A DNA stretch of 47,037 nt from an uncultured Lachnospiraceae bacterium (GCA_900314295.1 OMUU01000106.1:1-47037), one strand, 5' to 3'. Positions 8,488-16,037 are shown, counted from the stretch's first letter. A program made the numbers and translations. The notes: generated from the sequence alone by a model not told the origin.

Positions 8488-8973
8488 ATGATTTCAGATA
8501 ATTATTCCGTATATTCCGGTCGTGTTCACTCTGATCCGCCACATTCGCACTCTGCACGGTACGGATCCGCATGTTTTGCCAGAAAGGACGCAGCCGACCG
8601 CGCCGCAGGCTACCGCCGTTCCATCGGCGGCAGAACTTCACGAAGACAGGCTCGCAGAAATCTGCGCCATCTGAGGAGGGTTCTTGCGATCATGATCCTC
8701 CTACTCGCCGCAATCCTTCTGCTCCTCCACTTCACAGCCAACCGCACAGAAGCGGAGAAAGTGAATGTTCCCACCTACAAGTATTATACCAGCATCGAGG
8801 TAGATCAGGGCGAAAGCCTCTGGTCCATCGCCGTCGATCATATGTCTCCGGAATATAAGGATGTCTATGATTATATGAGTGAGATTGCCACAATCAACCA
8901 TCTCCACGGCGATCAGCTCGACAGGGGACAGCGAATCATTATCCCCTACTACTCCACCGAGTACAAGGAATGA
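8488..8973 (+). CDS. yneA: SOS-induced LysM membrane protein, YneA-like division suppressor
   Basis: A 161-residue protein: basic N-terminus (about 1-65, many Arg), one membrane segment (about 66-84) and a LysM domain outside (about 98-155; GESLWSIAV and LDRGQRIIIPYY). Bacillus YneA has one membrane segment and a LysM domain, lies divergent from lexA, and halts septation during DNA damage. Gene position, domain order and the four LexA boxes here fit that role, though sequence identity cannot be judged. The N-terminal cytoplasmic part is longer than in YneA, which is about 105 residues. ATG at 8488 was chosen for GAGGGGG 8 nt upstream; an ATG further up lies inside SOS box 3. Confidence 0.82.
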   Translation: MISDNYSVYSGRVHSDPPHSHSARYGSACFARKDAADRAAGYRRSIGGRTSRRQARRNLRHLRRVLAIMILLLAAILLLLHFTANRTEAEKVNVPTYKYYTSIEVDQGESLWSIAVDHMSPEYKDVYDYMSEIATINHLHGDQLDRGQRIIIPYYSTEYKE

Positions 8974-9122
8974 TACGGATCTATGAAAGCCTTCACACCT
9001 GTGCGCAGTCATGGACATCCGCGCCGAAAGCTGGTATGATCATGGAATGACATATAGGCCGCACGAATCGGTACGCTGTACGGTTATCGATCCTGGGGAA
9101 GCAAAGCAGAGGAAAAGCAGAG

Positions 9123-9488
9123 ATGGAAAAACAAAACGAAATAAATGCAGAAGTGACCGGCAGAAGCAGCTCTTTTGACAAGATCTATGAAGTTGTACGC
9201 CGGATTCCGGCGGGCACGGTGGCAACCTATGGTCAGGTTGCCTCCCTGGCGGGGAACAAACGGTGGGCCCGCGTGGTCGGATACGCCCTTCACGCGAACC
9301 CAGACCCGGAACATATTCCCTGCTACCGTGTCGTTAACCGGAACGGACAGGTTTCCTCCGCCTTCGCCTTTGGCGGAAGAAACCGTCAGATCGAGCTGTT
9401 GGAAGCCGACGGGATACCCTGTCCCGACGGAATTGTGGATCTGTCAAAATATCAGTGGAATCATTTTTCCCTTACTGACCTTCAGTAG
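9123..9488 (+). CDS. MGMT-family DNA-binding protein with PCYR active-site motif
   Basis: A 121-residue protein made only of the C-terminal DNA-binding domain of O6-alkylguanine-DNA alkyltransferases. Visible features: IPAGTVATYGQVASLAG (helix 2 region), the RVVGYALHANP arginine-finger helix, and IPCYRVVN at the active site. Classical alkyltransferases have PCHRV; alkyltransferase-like (ATL) proteins replace the Cys. Here the Cys is kept and the His is Tyr, so it may still accept alkyl groups with a changed proton relay, or act as a lesion sensor. The start has no textbook ribosome site (GCAGAG upstream). It lies just after yneA, though no SOS box of its own is seen, and its 3' end overlaps rsfS (opposite strand) by 17 nt. 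Confidence 0.87.
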   Translation: MEKQNEINAEVTGRSSSFDKIYEVVRRIPAGTVATYGQVASLAGNKRWARVVGYALHANPDPEHIPCYRVVNRNGQVSSAFAFGGRNRQIELLEADGIPCPDGIVDLSKYQWNHFSLTDLQ

Positions 9489-9849
9489 AACCTTTCTCTT
9501 CGAGATTTTCCGGAGAGATGAGTTTTCCATCTCTCCAGATTCTCTCCAGATCATAGAACAGACGATTTTCCTCATCAAATAAGTGAACGACAATGTCACC
9601 GTAGTCCAGCAGAATCCAATTTGCATTCTGATAACCCTCTGTACTCTTGGCATGAATTCCTCTTTTGCCAAGAGACTCATCGACTGCGTCCGCCATCGCC
9701 TGAACCTGACTCCGGTTGGAGCCGCTGGCGATAATGAAATAATCCGCCAGTGTAGAGATGTGGGCAATGTCGATAATCTTGATGTCAATCGCCTTTTTTT
9801 CTTCCAGTGCTTTTACAGCAATATCCGCCATTTCCCTGGGATCTGTCAT
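9472..9849 (-). CDS. rsfS: Ribosomal silencing factor RsfS (Iojap)
   Basis: A 125-residue protein of the Iojap/RsfS family, which binds ribosomal protein uL14 on the large subunit and blocks joining of the small subunit under starvation. The core runs through DIKIIDI, TLADYFIIASGSNRSQVQAMADAV (quoted in part: DYFIIASGSNRSQVQ), EGYQNANWILLDYGDIVVHLF and FYDLERIW, all family hallmarks. Length is normal. GGAGG lies 6 nt before the ATG. It is the last gene of the yhbY-nadD-yqeK-rsfS run, 33 nt after yqeK, and its end overlaps the convergent MGMT-family gene. Confidence 0.96.
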   Translation of the reverse strand: MTDPREMADIAVKALEEKKAIDIKIIDIAHISTLADYFIIASGSNRSQVQAMADAVDESLGKRGIHAKSTEGYQNANWILLDYGDIVVHLFDEENRLFYDLERIWRDGKLISPENLEEKGSTEGQ

Positions 9850-9882
9850 TTCTTCCTCCTCTTTATTTGAAATTTCTATAAT

Positions 9883-10476
9883 CTAATCGATATGTTTGGT
9901 GAGTGTCCGGTAATAGTCATACGCCGACAGCGTCGTCTCATCCATTGACTTCGGATTTTCCCGAAGATAATCCAACGTATCCTTTAATATCATATACATG
10001 CATTCATTGATGTCGCAGAACGCAACCTTCCGAATGGCATCCAGATGAGGGGCCTTGTCTCGATTTGGTTCGATGTAATCCGCGATAAAGGTGATTTTCT
10101 CCAGCATCGTCATATCCGGTTTTCCCGTCGTATGCCAGGCAATTGCGTCAAGCACCTCCGGATCCTCACAGCCGTAGTCCTTCTTTGCGATATAGGCGCC
10201 GAGCTTTGCATGCAGCAGTACCGGATGCTCCAGCTCAAACTTTCTCACGGGAATATTCTTCTTGGTACAGATTTCTATCTTCTGTGAATTCGGTATACAC
10301 TTTGCACAGTCATGAAGAAGCCCCGCCATACGCGCCTTTTTCAGATCCACATCGTAACGCATTGCCAGCGCACAGGCTGTATAGGTGACCCCGAGCGTAT
10401 GACGATAACGATTGTCCGTCAGCTCCTTCTTCAATTTTGATTCGATCACATTCCATTCCGTTTTTTCTTTGCTCAT
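9883..10476 (-). CDS. yqeK: YqeK-family HD-domain nucleotide hydrolase
   Basis: A 197-residue HD-domain metal-dependent phosphohydrolase. YqeK proteins hydrolyse diadenosine tetraphosphate symmetrically to two ADP. The metal site is visible as H in RYRHTLGVTYTA, the HD pair in GLLHDCAK, then HPVLLHAKLGAYIA and the IAWHTTGKPDMT block with FIADYIEPNR. Length is normal. AAGGATAGG precedes the ATG. It stands between nadD and rsfS, its usual place in Firmicutes. Confidence 0.93.
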   Translation of the reverse strand: MSKEKTEWNVIESKLKKELTDNRYRHTLGVTYTACALAMRYDVDLKKARMAGLLHDCAKCIPNSQKIEICTKKNIPVRKFELEHPVLLHAKLGAYIAKKDYGCEDPEVLDAIAWHTTGKPDMTMLEKITFIADYIEPNRDKAPHLDAIRKVAFCDINECMYMILKDTLDYLRENPKSMDETTLSAYDYYRTLTKHID

Positions 10477-10554
10477 TTCCTATCCTTCTTCTACGCATGC
10501 TTCATCCCAAGAGCAAATCACCCTTACATTTTTCTCACGAAGCCGGACGTATTA

Positions 10555-10607
10555 TTTTTTCATCCAGAGCAGGAGACACCGTTAATGTTTTTTCATCCGG
10601 AGCAGGA
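10555..10607. repeat. Short direct repeat at the 3' end of nadD
   Basis: Two 20-nt copies at 10555-10574 and 10588-10607 match at 19 of 20 positions (TTTTTTCATCC then GAGCAGGA), period 33. The right copy holds the last codons and stop of nadD; the left copy lies in the nadD-yqeK spacer. It looks like a small tandem duplication of the gene end. Confidence 0.6.
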
Positions 10608-11252
10608 CGCCGTTTCCCTTGTTTCTCCCGGATCCAGATAAATCCCCTTTTCCCGTATATATTCCAGTACCGGATCCGGAAGATAATATCTCGCGGATTC
10701 TCTGTTCCGGATCCGTTCCCGGATATGCTTCGAGGAAATATCCAGGTTGGGGGTATCCAGTTTCAGAAAATCCCCGTGAAACTGTTCTCGTCTCTGATTC
10801 AGAAGTGCATCAAAAACATCGGGGTCCGTCTGATTTCTTGTCGCGACAACAATGTGAGCCGCATTGACAATTCTCTGCGGATCGCGCCACTGATCGAAAT
10901 CAAACAAAGAATCCGCTCCCATAATAAAATAAAATTCCGTATCCGGATTCTCCTCGCGCAGCATCTCCAGTGTCCGATATGTATAGCTGTAACCATCCTC
11001 ATTCATCTCGAAAAGGGAAAGTTCAAAGCCGGGATTCGATGCAATGGCAAGTCTCACCATTTCTACTCGCTGCTCATCTGTGGCTCTCCCGGCACGATTC
11101 CTCTTGTGAGGCGGATTGCCCGCAGGCATGAAGAGAACCTTATCCAGACGAAATTGCTGCCTGGCGGCCTCCCCCAGTATCAGATGTCCGATATGAATCG
11201 GATCAAAGGTTCCTCCCATGATTCCGACCTTATGCTTTCTCTCTTCTGACAT
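10593..11252 (-). CDS. nadD: Nicotinate-nucleotide adenylyltransferase
   Basis: A 219-residue enzyme that joins ATP and nicotinate mononucleotide to give deamido-NAD, in NAD synthesis. The nucleotidyltransferase signature is clear: GIMGGTFDPIHIGHL near the N-terminus (HxGH ATP-binding motif), NPPHK, FIMGADSLFDFDQW, and the C-terminal ISSKHIRERIR in place of the usual ISSTxIR. ATG at 11252 was chosen for AGGGGA about 7 nt upstream and because homologues start a few residues before KVGIMGG. The 3' end carries a short duplication. Upstream neighbour yhbY is 117 nt away on the same strand. Confidence 0.96.
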   Translation of the reverse strand: MSEERKHKVGIMGGTFDPIHIGHLILGEAARQQFRLDKVLFMPAGNPPHKRNRAGRATDEQRVEMVRLAIASNPGFELSLFEMNEDGYSYTYRTLEMLREENPDTEFYFIMGADSLFDFDQWRDPQRIVNAAHIVVATRNQTDPDVFDALLNQRREQFHGDFLKLDTPNLDISSKHIRERIRNRESARYYLPDPVLEYIREKGIYLDPGETRETASCSG

Positions 11253-11369
11253 AGAAATCCCCTGTTCCGGAATATGAATATGCGCGAGCAGTGAGCCACA
11301 ACCGCACACACCGCAGCGTATGGAAAGCGCAGAAAGACTCGTTGCGCGTGCAAAAGCATGCATGAAGCT

Positions 11370-11663
11370 TTACTTCGGGAACACAATCTTCCTGTCATCG
11401 CCCTGACCTTCCTTATACAGAACGATCTTCTTCCCGATGATCTGCACAATCTGGGACTTGGTTCTCTCCGCCAGCATCTGTGCCATCTCCTTCGGATCAT
11501 CCATGCAATTCTGAAGAATTCCGATTTTCACCAGCTCCCGCGCGACCAGTGCGAGGCGCACATTCTCTGTCAGCTCCGGGGTAACTCCACCCTTGCCGAT
11601 ATGCAGGATTGTGTCCTCATTCATTGCCAGCCCTTTCAGATAGGCTCTCTGTTTGCTCGTCAT
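11370..11663 (-). CDS. yhbY: YhbY-family RNA-binding protein (CRM domain)
   Basis: A 97-residue CRS1/YhbY (CRM) domain protein that binds precursors of the large ribosomal subunit. Family features: MTSKQRAYLKGLA at the N-terminus, the HIGKGGVTPELTENVRLAL loop that carries the GxxG motif, ELVKIGIL, and QIIGKKIVLYK near the end. Length is normal. AGGAGAG precedes the ATG. Standard place between obgE and nadD, but here an unrelated gene separates it from obgE. Confidence 0.94.
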   Translation of the reverse strand: MTSKQRAYLKGLAMNEDTILHIGKGGVTPELTENVRLALVARELVKIGILQNCMDDPKEMAQMLAERTKSQIVQIIGKKIVLYKEGQGDDRKIVFPK

Positions 11664-11709
11664 ATAACTCTCCTGTCACTATCTAATATATAATTGCTTT
11701 TATCTCTCT

Positions 11710-11761
11710 GATATTGTTACCGCATATTCTTACTGGATATTCTTACCGGATATTGTTGGCG
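11710..11761. repeat. Four imperfect 13-bp tandem repeats
   Basis: Units start at 11710, 11723, 11736 and 11749 with exact 13-bp period: GATATTGTTACCG, CATATTCTTACTG, GATATTCTTACCG, GATATTGTTGGCG. They lie in the spacer before yhbY. No origin or operator is otherwise suggested there. Confidence 0.75.
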
Positions 11762-11793
11762 TTCACACACCATGAAAACAGCATCTAGAACTC

Positions 11794-11812
11794 GCATACA
11801 ATTCTTGTATGC
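11794..11812. repeat. Small perfect hairpin
   Basis: GCATACAA, loop TTC, TTGTATGC: 8-bp arms. Just past the stop of the GH65-like gene on the minus strand. There is no T-run, so it is a poor terminator; it may protect the mRNA end. Confidence 0.4.
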
Positions 11813-11837
11813 ATCCGATACAATTTATCTTCTGGGC

Positions 11838-12611
11838 TTAATCATTCACCGGAAGAACCCATGCCCCACGGCCTTTAAGATCGTCAAACCGCAGCTTTGA
11901 CGCCTCCCGGCATTCCTTAAATGCGGCTTCCTGGTAATTCTCCTCTTCATCCGTATGGAGTGAAAAATATTTCTCGACACGAATCGGACTCTCCTCAAAA
12001 GCCTTGATTGCGTACTTCCTCGTAACCTTCTCTCTGGTCTCATTCACTCGTATGGAAAAAGAAGTGATTTGAGAGGTCTCACAGAGAATCAGATGCCGCC
12101 CCTCCGGATTCCGGAGCAAAAAGCCGCAGGAATTATTTTCCTGCTCGAGATACTTCTCAAGCTGCCAGCGCGACTCTTCACTCGGTTCTTCCATCCAGGT
12201 CTTCAGTTCAAAATCGCAGTTTGCAAACGGTTCGATCGTCTGACGAAAAACCAGAAGATGCTCGTTCCGCGGAGCTCCGAACCACTCCCGCTTCGAGGTG
12301 AATCGGACCCCCTCCCATGTGAAATCCGCATCCCGACAGAAAATATCGAATGGAGGCATTTTCCGTACCTCTGAATAGGTCTCATCCCTGTCGGAATGAC
12401 CCATATAATTAAATTCCAGATTTCTGACCTCCGGCAGCTCCTGCCAGATCTCAATCAACCCCATCTCAAGGCACCTCCGCAATACATTGCTTGTAGCTAT
12501 CCCGCGCATCCTGCTGTAAAGCCTCACACGACTAAGGTCACGGGAATGCGCCGGTAATTTTTCAAACGGAAAAGACTCGTTGTTATTTATAATAATCGAA
12601 GTGAAGGCCAT
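11838..12611 (-). CDS. Orphan protein resembling the GH65 phosphorylase N-terminal domain
   Basis: A 257-residue soluble protein. The last ~150 residues resemble the beta-sandwich domain of glycoside hydrolase family 65 (maltose/kojibiose/trehalose phosphorylases): WEGVRFTSKREWFG and HLLVFRQTIEPFANCDFEL match the 'eRf.Sl...hl..' region, and VEKYFSLHTDEE followed by EAAFKECREA and a final FDDLKGRGAW match the 'leK.v...tSrd...aA' linker helix that precedes the catalytic barrel. The barrel (about 500 residues with its catalytic Glu) is absent. This is a motif-level comparison, not a search result. The start at 12611 overlaps the 3' end of obgE by 29 nt and has no clear ribosome site, so coupling to obgE is possible; an ATG at 12509 is an alternative. 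It could be a domesticated domain or a decaying remnant. Confidence 0.55.
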   Translation of the reverse strand: MAFTSIIINNNESFPFEKLPAHSRDLSRVRLYSRMRGIATSNVLRRCLEMGLIEIWQELPEVRNLEFNYMGHSDRDETYSEVRKMPPFDIFCRDADFTWEGVRFTSKREWFGAPRNEHLLVFRQTIEPFANCDFELKTWMEEPSEESRWQLEKYLEQENNSCGFLLRNPEGRHLILCETSQITSFSIRVNETREKVTRKYAIKAFEESPIRVEKYFSLHTDEEENYQEAAFKECREASKLRFDDLKGRGAWVLPVND

Positions 12612-13881
12612 ACATCCGTACCGTATCGCCGTCCTGAATGCCTGCCTTCTCAAGATCGCCGAGAATGCCCGAATCCTTCAGGAACTTCTGGAAGAACTGG
12701 AAGCCCTTCTCGGAGTCCAGATTCGTATAGCCGAGCATCTTTTCGATCTTCGGTCCCTCGACAATATAGGTATGGTCCTCCGTCTCGGACTTTGTAACGG
12801 TATATGGAAGGCTGTCCTCCGGAATCATAACCTCCGGATCAAATTCCTGTGTGTACAGCTCCGTATTCTTCGGGATCTCATCCAAACGGTTCTGCACATA
12901 GTATAACAGTTCTTTTATTCCTTTTCCAGTCGCAGCGGAGATCGGGAACACACGGATTCCCTTCGGCTCAAACTCCTTCCTGATCCTCTCAACCGGATCC
13001 TCCGCTCCCTCTTCCGGAAAAATCAGATCAACCTTGTTGGCGGCGATCACCTGCGGCAATTTTTCAAGATTCACATTGTATTTCTTCAGCTCGCCGTTAA
13101 TGGTGTAGATGTCCTCGACGGGGTCCCGTCCCTCGGTGCCTGCCGCATCCACAAGATGAATCAGCATCCGGCAGCGCTCAATGTGCCGCAGAAACTCATA
13201 TCCAAGCCCTGCTCCCTCCGAGGCGCCTTCAATCAGGCCGGGAATATCCGCCATGACGAATCCGTTGCACCCCTCCAGGTCAACGACTCCGAGATTCGGG
13301 ATCAGTGTCGTGAAATGGTACTCGGCGATCTTCGGCTGTGCATTGCTGACTCTGGACAACAGTGTTGATTTGCCGACGCTCGGGAAGCCGATCAGACCCA
13401 CATCTGCGATCATCTTCAGCTCCAGCCTGAGCTCCAGCTCTCTCGCCGGCTGTCCCGGCTGTGCATATTTCGGAACCTGCATGGTGGGCGTGGCATAATT
13501 CATATTTCCTTTTCCGCCTCTTCCGCCCTTCAGCAGCACGACCCGGGTATTCTCCCCGGACATGTCTGCGATGACCTTCCCGCTCTGCGCCTCATAGATG
13601 ACCGTTCCGTCCGGAACCTTCAGGACGACATCGGCACCGTCCTTCCCCGTGCAGCGTTTTTTTCCGCCTTCCTGCCCGTCCTCAGCCTTGAATTTATAAT
13701 GATGCCGAAAGCTTGCCAGGGTATTCAGCCCCGGATCCACTTCAAAAATAACGCTTCCGCCATTTCCGCCGTTTCCGCCGTCAGGACCGCCGGCCGCCAC
13801 AAACTTCTCGCGGCGGAAGCTCACATGTCCGTCTCCGCCTTTACCGGATTTAACTGCAATTTTTGCACGATCTGCAAACAT
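12583..13881 (-). CDS. obgE: Obg-family GTPase ObgE/CgtA
   Basis: A 432-residue GTPase needed for large-subunit assembly and linked to stringent response. Domains: glycine-rich Obg domain (about 1-158; GGDGHVSFRREKFVAAGGPD and later GGRGGKGN), G domain (about 159-330) with G1 GFPSVGKST, G3 DIPGLIEGA, G4 NKVD and G5 ISA, and the C-terminal OCT domain (about 345-430) typical of Firmicutes. ATG at 13881 is used because AGAGGTG is 7 nt upstream; the GTG nine bases earlier is part of that site. The run rplU-prp-rpmA-obgE is the classical order. A 209-nt spacer separates it from rpmA. Confidence 0.97.
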   Translation of the reverse strand: MFADRAKIAVKSGKGGDGHVSFRREKFVAAGGPDGGNGGNGGSVIFEVDPGLNTLASFRHHYKFKAEDGQEGGKKRCTGKDGADVVLKVPDGTVIYEAQSGKVIADMSGENTRVVLLKGGRGGKGNMNYATPTMQVPKYAQPGQPARELELRLELKMIADVGLIGFPSVGKSTLLSRVSNAQPKIAEYHFTTLIPNLGVVDLEGCNGFVMADIPGLIEGASEGAGLGYEFLRHIERCRMLIHLVDAAGTEGRDPVEDIYTINGELKKYNVNLEKLPQVIAANKVDLIFPEEGAEDPVERIRKEFEPKGIRVFPISAATGKGIKELLYYVQNRLDEIPKNTELYTQEFDPEVMIPEDSLPYTVTKSETEDHTYIVEGPKIEKMLGYTNLDSEKGFQFFQKFLKDSGILGDLEKAGIQDGDTVRMYGLHFDYYK

Positions 13882-14048
13882 AATAATCACCTCTGTTCAT
13901 AAAAAAAGAATGTAACTTATATCGCCGACTCAGAAAAACCAAACAACAGCTACTGAAAACAATCCATGGGTTGGCCATATAAATTGCATTCCCGATAAAA
14001 AATCTGCCCCGCAGTGTTTCTTCCTGTCCTCTTCTACACACAGCAGAA

Positions 14049-14077
14049 AGGGCCATCACAGTGAATGTGACAGCCCT
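14049..14077 (-). terminator. Candidate terminator after rpmA
   Basis: Interrupted inverted repeat AGGGC..TCACA / TGTGA..GCCCT with a short loop, 14 nt past the rpmA stop, followed on the minus strand by TTTCTG. It may reduce read-through from the ribosomal protein genes into obgE. The T-run is short. Confidence 0.5.
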
Positions 14078-14090
14078 GACATTTCTAAAA

Positions 14091-14384
14091 TTATTCAGCT
14101 GCTTCAGCCTGCGGAATAACAGAACAGATCTTTCTGTCTCTTCCCTTGCGGGTAAATCTCACGATACCGTCTGTTGTAGCAAACAGAGTATCATCTTTAC
14201 CAAGGCCTACATTCAGACCCGGATGAATATGAGTTCCACGCTGTCTGTAAAGGATGTTACCGGCTTTTACAAACTGTCCGTCCGCTCTCTTAGCGCCCAG
14301 TCTCTTGGACTCGGAATCACGGCCGTTCTTTGTTGAACCTACTCCCTTTTTATGAGCGAAGAACTGAAGATTTAAATTCATCAT
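14091..14384 (-). CDS. rpmA: 50S ribosomal protein L27 with cleavable N-terminal extension
   Basis: A 97-residue ribosomal protein bL27, which reaches towards the peptidyl-transferase centre. The N-terminus [20 protein letters not shown] has the Firmicute extension ending in the Prp cleavage motif LQFFA/HKKG; mature L27 starts at HKKG. Body signatures: [24 protein letters not shown], and [12 protein letters not shown]. Two adjacent ATGs (14384 and 14381) are possible; GGAGG is 8 nt before the first. The protease for the extension, prp, lies directly upstream (3 nt gap). Confidence 0.98.
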   Translation of the reverse strand: MMNLNLQFFAHKKGVGSTKNGRDSESKRLGAKRADGQFVKAGNILYRQRGTHIHPGLNVGLGKDDTLFATTDGIVRFTRKGRDRKICSVIPQAEAAE

Positions 14385-14387
14385 TTC

Positions 14388-14720
14388 TTACACCTCCACG
14401 AAATTAACGTCAATGAAGTCTCGATACGACTCCTCTTCCTGCATATCGGAAAGGGTAGAAGCCAGTGCCTGAAGCAGAAGCTCCGCTCCGTCAGATGGAG
14501 TACCCTTGACCCGGACACTGATCACGGCATTTTCAGGATCGGAAAATTCCTTGACCGAATCCTTTGTAAAACGATCCAGAGAATTCACCGTATGAATAAC
14601 CAGAGCAGACACGGCTGCACAGACAATGTCCTCGCCCGCCTCCGCATATCCGGAATGATCCCTAGCCTCAAAGCCTGTAATCTGTCCGTTCCGATTCTGA
14701 TAAAAAGTAACTCTCGTCAT
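14388..14720 (-). CDS. prp: Ribosomal-processing cysteine protease Prp
   Basis: A 110-residue cysteine protease that removes the N-terminal extension of L27. The catalytic pair is visible: His22 in ARDHSGYA and Cys34 in GEDIVCAAVSALV. Family length and position between rplU and rpmA are typical. It abuts rplU (stop and start adjacent) and precedes rpmA by 3 nt, so the three are co-transcribed and expression of protease and substrate is matched. Confidence 0.97.
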   Translation of the reverse strand: MTRVTFYQNRNGQITGFEARDHSGYAEAGEDIVCAAVSALVIHTVNSLDRFTKDSVKEFSDPENAVISVRVKGTPSDGAELLLQALASTLSDMQEEESYRDFIDVNFVEV

Positions 14721-15029
14721 TCAGGCATTGATCTTGCTGATCTGTACCTTTGTGTACTGCTGTCTGTGACCGTTCTTCTTATGATAGCCGGTTTTTCTCT
14801 TGTACTTGTAAACGATAACCTTCTTCGCCTTTGCATTGGCAAGAACCTTTGCTTCTACAGAAGCACCGGCTGTCTCACCGCCGACCTTGATGGTATCATC
14901 GTCGCGAACTGCAAGTACCTGATCAAATGTTACGGTCTCTCCTGCCTCTGCTCCGAGCTTCTCCACACGGATAACATCGCCTTCGGAAACCTTGTACTGC
15001 TTTCCGCCAGTTGCAATAATAGCGTACAT
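14721..15029 (-). CDS. rplU: 50S ribosomal protein L21
   Basis: A 102-residue ribosomal protein bL21. Signatures: [18 protein letters not shown] at the N-terminus, FDQVLAV, and the basic C-terminus [25 protein letters not shown] at 15029 has AGGAGGTG 6 nt upstream; the three codons ahead of it are part of the leader. First gene of the rplU-prp-rpmA unit, with its own promoter and a structured leader. Confidence 0.98.
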   Translation of the reverse strand: MYAIIATGGKQYKVSEGDVIRVEKLGAEAGETVTFDQVLAVRDDDTIKVGGETAGASVEAKVLANAKAKKVIVYKYKRKTGYHKKNGHRQQYTKVQISKINA

Positions 15030-15118
15030 ATAGGACACCTCCTACTTTCTAAAACTCGCCAGATCCGGTGGTCCGTCGGCATTTGGACAGACTCTTAAAC
15101 CTCTCTGTGCGGCATACC
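15030..15118 (-). ncRNA. Candidate L21 leader (autoregulatory ribosomal protein leader)
   Basis: The leader between the promoter and rplU holds GCCGCACAGAGAGG followed by a GTCC...GGAC stem (loop AAATGCCGAC) and a CCGGATC-type stem before the ribosome site. Layout and the GCCGCACAGAGAGG block agree with the rplU leaders I recall from Firmicutes, to which L21 is thought to bind and repress its own operon. Not checked with a covariance model. Confidence 0.6.
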
Positions 15119-15123
15119 TGGAT

Positions 15124-15152
15124 ATTATTGCATACACTTCAAACGTTGTCAA
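15124..15152 (-). promoter_or_regulatory. rplU promoter
   Basis: Minus strand: -35 TTGACA (15147-15152), 17-nt spacer, -10 AATAAT (15124-15129). Strong sigma-A type. Transcription would start near 15117. Confidence 0.85.
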
Positions 15153-15202
15153 CATGAAAATTTGAGAATTCAAAAATCATGAAAATTTGAGAATTCAAAA
15201 AT
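15153..15202. repeat. Perfect 25-bp tandem duplication upstream of the rplU promoter
   Basis: Copies at 15153-15177 and 15178-15202 are identical and head to tail. Each contains the AT-rich CATGAAAATTTGAGAATTC core. They touch the -35 box of the rplU promoter on its upstream side, where an AT-rich UP element would sit. Confidence 0.9.
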
Positions 15203-15251
15203 AAAAATTCGGCAAAAATCGGGAAATCGGGGAAAACTTTCTGATCAGGCA

Positions 15252-16037
15252 TCAGGAATGACCTCTCGGAACCTTTGCAAGCAGGTTCCTTTCGTATGTG
15301 CGGTCAGCTATCATAAGGCGGATAAACGTATACAGAAGAATCGGTATTGTTCCCCAGATTGCTCTGACCGAGAAAATCTTACACAGAAGCGTGGAAAGAA
15401 TCCCGCCGGCCAGAAAAAACAGGATCATGGAACCGTGCATCTTCCAGCGAAGATCTGCCTTCGGATCCTTATCCCGGATTGCCTTTACCAGATTGCTGCC
15501 CGTCTGACGGATATGATTCGTCACAAAGGTGGTGGCCATCGGTATGCCTTCATTCTGACGGAAGGTATTGAACTGCATGGAACAGATAAAATTCAGGGTA
15601 ACCTGGCAGATCTGATCAGGAGCATTTTCCGGAAGTGCCCCAAGCAGCATCGCCACAGGAATCTCAAATCCGACCAGAATCGTGTCCCAGCGCAGAATAT
15701 GAAACTGTTTCACTCTCTTCGCCAGAAACTCAGACAGGATTGCTCCGCCAAAATAGGCCGAAATCGGTATCAACAGATATAATGCCTTATTCCGGTCCCC
15801 TTCACCGATAGCCATAGAGAGAAGAACAACGTTTGCTGTCTGTGCATTGCAGAACACGCCGCCTCTGACCATGAAAGTATACGCCCCGTAAAAACCGCCT
15901 ACCAGAATCAATGACCAGAAAACCCAGTGTTTTTCACACTCAAGAAAAAATTCCCGATGCAAATCATTTTCCGTTGATTTTTTTGTCTCAAAACTCATTT
16001 CAACTGCAGCTGTCTCTCCCGATTGCTTCGTGCTCAT
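15252..16037 (-). CDS. DUF1275 (YoaK-type) membrane protein
   Basis: A ~261-residue membrane protein of the DUF1275 family. Six hydrophobic segments and the family blocks GGFYGAYTFMVRGGVFCNAQTAN (in part: GAYTFMVRGGVFCNAQTAN) and the TTFVTNHIRQTG motif are visible; this family is widely present and of uncertain function, some members being linked to transport or stress. The start is unclear: ATG at 16037 is the longest clean choice but has no obvious ribosome site; 15998 is an alternative. It lies 75 nt or less after degV on the same strand. Confidence 0.85.
   Translation of the reverse strand: MSTKQSGETAAVEMSFETKKSTENDLHREFFLECEKHWVFWSLILVGGFYGAYTFMVRGGVFCNAQTANVVLLSMAIGEGDRNKALYLLIPISAYFGGAILSEFLAKRVKQFHILRWDTILVGFEIPVAMLLGALPENAPDQICQVTLNFICSMQFNTFRQNEGIPMATTFVTNHIRQTGSNLVKAIRDKDPKADLRWKMHGSMILFFLAGGILSTLLCKIFSVRAIWGTIPILLYTFIRLMIADRTYERNLLAKVPRGHS

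Noticed and set aside
10870-10900. GCCACTG matching part of the B12 box
   Set aside because: It is inside nadD coding sequence and the rest of the riboswitch is absent.
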